DNA of 64,000 bases. It comes from Streptomyces hoynatensis. GTDB lineage: Bacteria; Actinomycetota; Actinomycetes; Streptomycetales; Streptomycetaceae. A program made the position numbers and the translations under genes. A model generated the notes under the pieces. The model ran no database searches. It saw only the letters and a program-made list of their open reading frames with translations, and was not told the DNA's origin. The DNA lies in NCBI RefSeq assembly GCF_003626535.1, contig NZ_RBAL01000013.1:62001-126000 (forward strand). Reading direction: 5' to 3'. Below, piece by piece: positions 60,496-64,000 of this stretch (position 1 is the first letter of the stretch; each line of letters opens with the position of its first letter).

Positions 60496-61563
60496 TCAGA
60501 GCACGCTGTGCTTCCAGTTCATGACGCTGCGAATCGCGCAGTACACCAGAACGTGTCCCCACACCTCCTGTTCCACCATCTCGGGCGAGCGCGAGCGCAG
60601 GTCCATCGAGGGCCCGGGGCGCTGGGTGCGCAACTCCTCCAGGGCGACCCCGAAGCGCCACCTGCTCGCGTGGACGGACCGCAGGTCGGGGGCGGGCGCC
60701 ACGTGCGGGTCGAGCAGCGTCGTCATCAGCTGCCCCCCGCCGGGCGGCCCGTCGAGCAGCCGGACCGTCGTGGCCTCGCCCCGCGGCGGCTCGAAGACGT
60801 GCAGCATCGAGCCGTCGGCCAGCCTGCGCAGCGGCAGCAGCCTGGCGTCGGCCGGCCGCCCCCACAGCAGCTGCGCGCCGGTGGCGCTCGCCGTGGCCCA
60901 CGCCTCGGCCGAGGCGTAGGGGCCGTCCGCCAGCACTAAGTCACCGGGGCCCGTCTTCGCCAGCATCGCCGGGGAGGCCGGCGGCTCGCCCCCGAGGTCG
61001 GCCCTGACCTCCACGTCCCGCAGCAGCCCGGTGCCGCACTGCGCCAGCGCGGAGACCCGCACGTGGCCGGGCGCGCCCCCCGGCGCGTACCCGAACCACT
61101 CCAGGTTCTCCTTGCTGGGCGAGACGGCGGTGGTGCCCCCGTCGAGCGACTTCAGCCACCAGCGGCCGTACCGCGTGCCCTGGGCGCTGTAGAGGGCCTC
61201 CTGCTCGCTCGTCACCGTGCGGAACAGCGCCTTCAGCGGGTCGGAGCCAAGGCGCCGCCTGGCCCTGGAGATCGCCGCGGTGCTCGGTATCTGCCCCGGC
61301 CGGCCCGCCGCGAAGTTGAGCAGGTTGGGCTCCACCCAGGCCAGGCCGTCCGAGAGCACCCCCGCGACCTGCTCGTACGGCGCCCCGGAGAAGAGGCACA
61401 TCGCCAGCACGAAGTAGACGGTCTTCCCCGGTGGCAGCAGCCGGTTGCGCTGCCCCGCGCGGCCACTCTCGCGCACCGCGTGCTCCACCAGATGTGGTGG
61501 GTATACACGGGTCAGGAGACCGACCGCGAGCCGATCCGAAAGGCTCTCGGCGATAAGGTCCAC
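60496..61563 (-). CDS. IS4-family transposase, apparently intact, with a TTA codon
   Basis: 355 residues with an N-terminal IS4-type helical domain (YPPHLVEHAVRESGRAGQRN; CLFSGAPYEQVAGVL) and a DDE catalytic domain: D141 in KSLDGGTTAV, D213 in LVLADGPYAS and E333 in MVEQEVWGH. The frame is unbroken, GC is as high as in the host genes, and codon 209 is TTA (60937-60939), rare in streptomycetes and read by the bldA tRNA. No convincing terminal inverted repeats were found; GTGACTTTA near 60293 against the complement of TTAAGTCAC near 61593 is the best, weak, pair. It separates the FAAL promoter from the GMC oxidoreductase. Confidence 0.88.
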   Translation of the reverse strand: MDLIAESLSDRLAVGLLTRVYPPHLVEHAVRESGRAGQRNRLLPPGKTVYFVLAMCLFSGAPYEQVAGVLSDGLAWVEPNLLNFAAGRPGQIPSTAAISRARRRLGSDPLKALFRTVTSEQEALYSAQGTRYGRWWLKSLDGGTTAVSPSKENLEWFGYAPGGAPGHVRVSALAQCGTGLLRDVEVRADLGGEPPASPAMLAKTGPGDLVLADGPYASAEAWATASATGAQLLWGRPADARLLPLRRLADGSMLHVFEPPRGEATTVRLLDGPPGGGQLMTTLLDPHVAPAPDLRSVHASRWRFGVALEELRTQRPGPSMDLRSRSPEMVEQEVWGHVLVYCAIRSVMNWKHSVL

Positions 61564-61722
61564 GTTTGTTACACCCCCGTTATCGGAGCCCTTTAAGTCA
61601 CTGGATAGCGCGGCTCGTGTCCATGATCATTCAGTTTTTTGCTTGCCCTTGGCACCCCGAATGGTGTGTTCTTGTTCCGGGCGCCGTCGCGTGCGACCGC
61701 TTATCGGGAAGGGAGCCCTACC

Positions 61723-63249
61723 GTGACGGGGACGATTAACGGAGGCGTGCTTCGCCTCGGTCCTGACGGCGACATAGCCGAAATTCCGGAAGAACATCAG
61801 GCCATCGTCATCGGTTCCGGCTTCGGGGGTTCCATCGCGGCGCTCCGGCTGGGCGAGGCCGGCGTGCAGACCCTCGTCCTCGAACGCGGCAGGGCCTGGT
61901 CCTACGACGCGGAAGAGGCCGTCTTCGGCAGCGAGCTGCGCCTGCGGGACGACATGTTCTGGAACAACGACTTCGCCGTCTGGCTGACCATGTCCCCCAC
62001 GCTGATCAACCGGGTGCCCGGCATCATCGAGGTGGTGCAGGCGGGCGGCGTGCAGATCGCCGCCGCGGCCTGCGTCGGCGGCGGCTCCGTGGTCTACGCG
62101 GGCGTCACGGTGGCGCCCACCCGCCGCTACTACGAGGCGCTGTTCCCCGCCGGCATCCCCTACGACGAGATGAACCGCGTCTACTTCCCGCGGGTGCGGC
62201 ACATGCTGTCCGCCTCGGCGATGCCCGAGGACATCTACCGGACCGACCCCTTCACCCACTCCCGCGCCTTCGACGAGCAGTGCGCGGCGGCCGGCTTCCC
62301 CACCAAGCCCGTGGCCACCACGTTCAACTGGTCCAAGGTCAGGGGCGAGCTGGCCGGCCGGCTGCGCCCCTCCGCGGTCATCGGCGAGTCCTCCTTCGGC
62401 AACAGCAACGGCGCCAAGAACGACCTGACGCAGAACTACCTGCCGGCCGCCATGGCCACCGGCAACGTCAGGATCAGCCCCCTCACCGAGGTGACCTCCA
62501 TCGAGCGCGGGCCGCACGGCCGCGGCTACGCGGTCCGCGTGCGCCGGCTGGCCGCCGACGGCACCGTGCTCGGCACCAGGGAGCTGGTCTGCGAGATGCT
62601 CTTCCTGGCCGCCGGCTCGGTGAACACCACCCGGCTGCTGGTCGCCGCCCGCGACTCCGGTGCCCTTCCCGACCTCAACGAGCACGTCGGGACCTGCTGG
62701 GGAAGCAACGGCGACGCCTTCGTCTACCGCACCTTCGCCGGCCCCACGGGCCTCACGCAGGCCGCCCCCTGCGCCTCCACCGCCTTCCTCGAAGAGGGCT
62801 TCGGGATGCCGATCCGGGTGGAGAACTGGTACTCCATGGCCTTCAACGGCACCCCCTACATGAACCAGCTGAGCGTCGCCGTCGACATGGACAACCGCGG
62901 CACCTGGACCTACGACCGCGCCACCGGCAAGGTGGCGATGCGCGACTGGGGCCCGGAGAAGAACGCCCCCTCCGAGGCGGCGGCCAACGGCTTCGTCCAG
63001 CTGCTGATGGAGAAGGGCCTGGCAGGCCCCTCCCCGGTGCTCTCCCCGATGGGCGGCACCGCCCACCCGCTGGGCGGCTGCCCGATCGGCAAGGCGACCG
63101 ACCTGTACGGGCGCGTCAGCGGATATGACGGCCTGTACGCTGTGGACAGTTCGCTGGTCCCCGGGAACGCCGGTGGCGCCAACCCCTCGCTGCTCATCGC
63201 CGCGCTCGCCGAGCGCGCCATGGACGACATCGTCGCCGCCAAGGGCTGA
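61723..63249 (+). CDS. GMC-family FAD oxidoreductase (cholesterol-oxidase-like)
   Basis: 508 residues from a GTG with GGGAAGGGAG upstream. The FAD motif IVIGSGFGGSIAALRL, VGGGSVVYAGV, GSVNTTRLLVAARDSG and the C-terminal GGTAHPLGGCPIG and SLVPGNAGGANPSLLIAALA are those of GMC flavoenzymes close to bacterial cholesterol oxidases. There is no signal peptide. It would oxidise an alcohol with O2, giving a ketone and H2O2. It reads away from the PKS operon and is followed after 21 nt by an SDR gene. The upstream 159 nt are AT-richer than the surroundings, with a TTTTTT run. Confidence 0.85.
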   Translation: MTGTINGGVLRLGPDGDIAEIPEEHQAIVIGSGFGGSIAALRLGEAGVQTLVLERGRAWSYDAEEAVFGSELRLRDDMFWNNDFAVWLTMSPTLINRVPGIIEVVQAGGVQIAAAACVGGGSVVYAGVTVAPTRRYYEALFPAGIPYDEMNRVYFPRVRHMLSASAMPEDIYRTDPFTHSRAFDEQCAAAGFPTKPVATTFNWSKVRGELAGRLRPSAVIGESSFGNSNGAKNDLTQNYLPAAMATGNVRISPLTEVTSIERGPHGRGYAVRVRRLAADGTVLGTRELVCEMLFLAAGSVNTTRLLVAARDSGALPDLNEHVGTCWGSNGDAFVYRTFAGPTGLTQAAPCASTAFLEEGFGMPIRVENWYSMAFNGTPYMNQLSVAVDMDNRGTWTYDRATGKVAMRDWGPEKNAPSEAAANGFVQLLMEKGLAGPSPVLSPMGGTAHPLGGCPIGKATDLYGRVSGYDGLYAVDSSLVPGNAGGANPSLLIAALAERAMDDIVAAKG

Positions 63250-63270
63250 CGGGCCCGGAAGGAGGCCGTG

Positions 63271-64000
63271 ATGGCCGACGCGCACGATCCCGCCGAGCCG
63301 GCCACCGCGAGCGCGGCACCCCCGAAGACGATCGTCCTCACCGGCGGCACCGCCGGCATAGGCCGGCAGGCCGTGCGGCAACTCGCCGCCCTCGGCCACC
63401 GGGTCATCCTGATCGGCCGGGACCGGGAGCGCGGGGAGCGGGTCGAGGCCGACCTGCGCCGCTCCGTCCCCGAGGCCGGTCACGCCCTGGTGCTCGGCGA
63501 CCTCGCCACCGCCAAGGGCATCGAGGAGATCTCCGGGCGCGTGGGCGAGCTGACCGACCGCGTCGACGTGCTGGTCAACTGCGCGGGCATGATGACCCCG
63601 AAGCTCCGGCTCAGCGAGGAGGGGTTCGAGCTCAACGTGGCGGTGAACCATCTCGCTCCCTTCTCGCTGACCAGCCGCCTGCTCCCGCTGTTGCGGAACG
63701 GCGCGGGGCGCGTGGTGAACGTCAACTCCGAGGTACACCGGAACGCGCACGGCATCGACGTGTCGGACCTGCGCGGCGAGGGGGGCTACGAGCCCTTCCG
63801 CGCCTATGGCAAATCTAAGCTGGCCAATCTGCTATTTTCCCTCGAACTGAGCAGCCGGTACCCGGAGCTGACCGTGCTCGCGCTGCACCCCGGCGTGGTC
63901 AGGACCAGCCTGGGCAGGTCGTTCCCCAAGGCCCAGGTGATGCTGTTCATGGCGATCGCCACCTCGGCCACCAAGGGGGCGCGGCCCGTGGTGCGGCTCG
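63271..64000 (+). CDS. Short-chain dehydrogenase (WWOX/retinol-dehydrogenase-like), cut by the window end
   Basis: 243 residues are present and the frame runs off the right edge. The cofactor motif LTGGTAGIGRQAV, VLIGRDRERGE after strand 2 (NADP type), VNCAGMM and the catalytic YGKSKLANLLFSLEL are typical of retinol-dehydrogenase-like SDRs. GGAGG precedes the ATG at 63271. It is probably co-transcribed with the GMC oxidoreductase and may act on the same alcohol/ketone. Codons around 63808-63840 (GGC AAA TCT AAG, CTA TTT) are unusually AT-rich. Confidence 0.88.
   Translation, partial: MADAHDPAEPATASAAPPKTIVLTGGTAGIGRQAVRQLAALGHRVILIGRDRERGERVEADLRRSVPEAGHALVLGDLATAKGIEEISGRVGELTDRVDVLVNCAGMMTPKLRLSEEGFELNVAVNHLAPFSLTSRLLPLLRNGAGRVVNVNSEVHRNAHGIDVSDLRGEGGYEPFRAYGKSKLANLLFSLELSSRYPELTVLALHPGVVRTSLGRSFPKAQVMLFMAIATSATKGARPVVRL

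Overview
The window looks like chromosomal DNA from a streptomycete or close actinomycete. GC is very high (roughly three quarters, by eye), GTG starts are frequent, many genes overlap by ATGA/GTGA, and actinobacterial families are present (XRE+DUF397 pair, DUF6879, NB-ARC/TPR regulator, AfsA-type butyrolactone synthase). I see no rRNA, tRNA or CRISPR array.

Region 1 (1-9.4 kb) is mixed. It holds the 3' part of an NHLM-type peptide/bacteriocin ABC exporter cut by the left edge, an ECF-like sigma factor fused to a zinc-finger anti-sigma-like segment, an NmrA-type reductase, a LysR/EamA divergent pair with a perfect LysR-box palindrome, a TetR/MFS divergent pair, and a secreted RTX-repeat protein closed by a 20-bp-stem terminator.

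Region 2 (9.5-32.3 kb) is a carbohydrate-utilisation locus. A leftward operon encodes a cupin sugar-phosphate isomerase, DeoC-type aldolase, AroE-like dehydrogenase, RpiR regulator, FGGY kinase, SDR, 2-hydroxyacid dehydrogenase and phosphotriesterase-family hydrolase. A divergent SDR, a GH78 rhamnosidase, a DUF3863-like protein, a CUT1 ABC importer, a GH2 beta-mannosidase-like enzyme, a secreted clan GH-A hydrolase and a KDPG-type aldolase complete it. A shared palindrome (GTAGT-N3-ACTAC, close to the HexR/RpiR consensus) recurs in pairs in three control regions and ties the locus into one probable RpiR regulon. The substrate looks like a rhamnose- and hexose/uronate-containing plant polysaccharide; the exact sugar is unknown.

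Region 3 (32.8-45.6 kb) is regulatory and variable: GNAT, DUF2267, an NB-ARC/TPR protein whose conserved N-terminus lacks a usual start codon, DUF6879 with a small partner, an APH-like kinase, DinB with a 37-codon coupled leader ORF, XRE+DUF397 in lower-GC DNA, small membrane proteins, and a two-component system whose kinase ATPase domain is split by a large low-complexity repeat.

Region 4 (45.7-64 kb) is a biosynthetic cluster. A leftward operon runs FAAL, PKS (ACP-KS-AT-DH-KR-ACP), PKS (KS-AT-ACP, no thioesterase), FAD oxidoreductase, AfsA-like double-hotdog protein and XdhC. It is driven from a promoter whose -35 overlaps a perfect 22-bp palindrome. Upstream are an IS4-type transposase with a TTA codon, a cholesterol-oxidase-like GMC oxidoreductase and an SDR cut by the right edge. 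The second PKS has no ketoreductase and should leave a beta-ketoacyl-ACP, which is the kind of donor AfsA uses. This suggests a PKS-built butyrolactone/butenolide-like signal or lipid, the most interesting hypothesis in the window.
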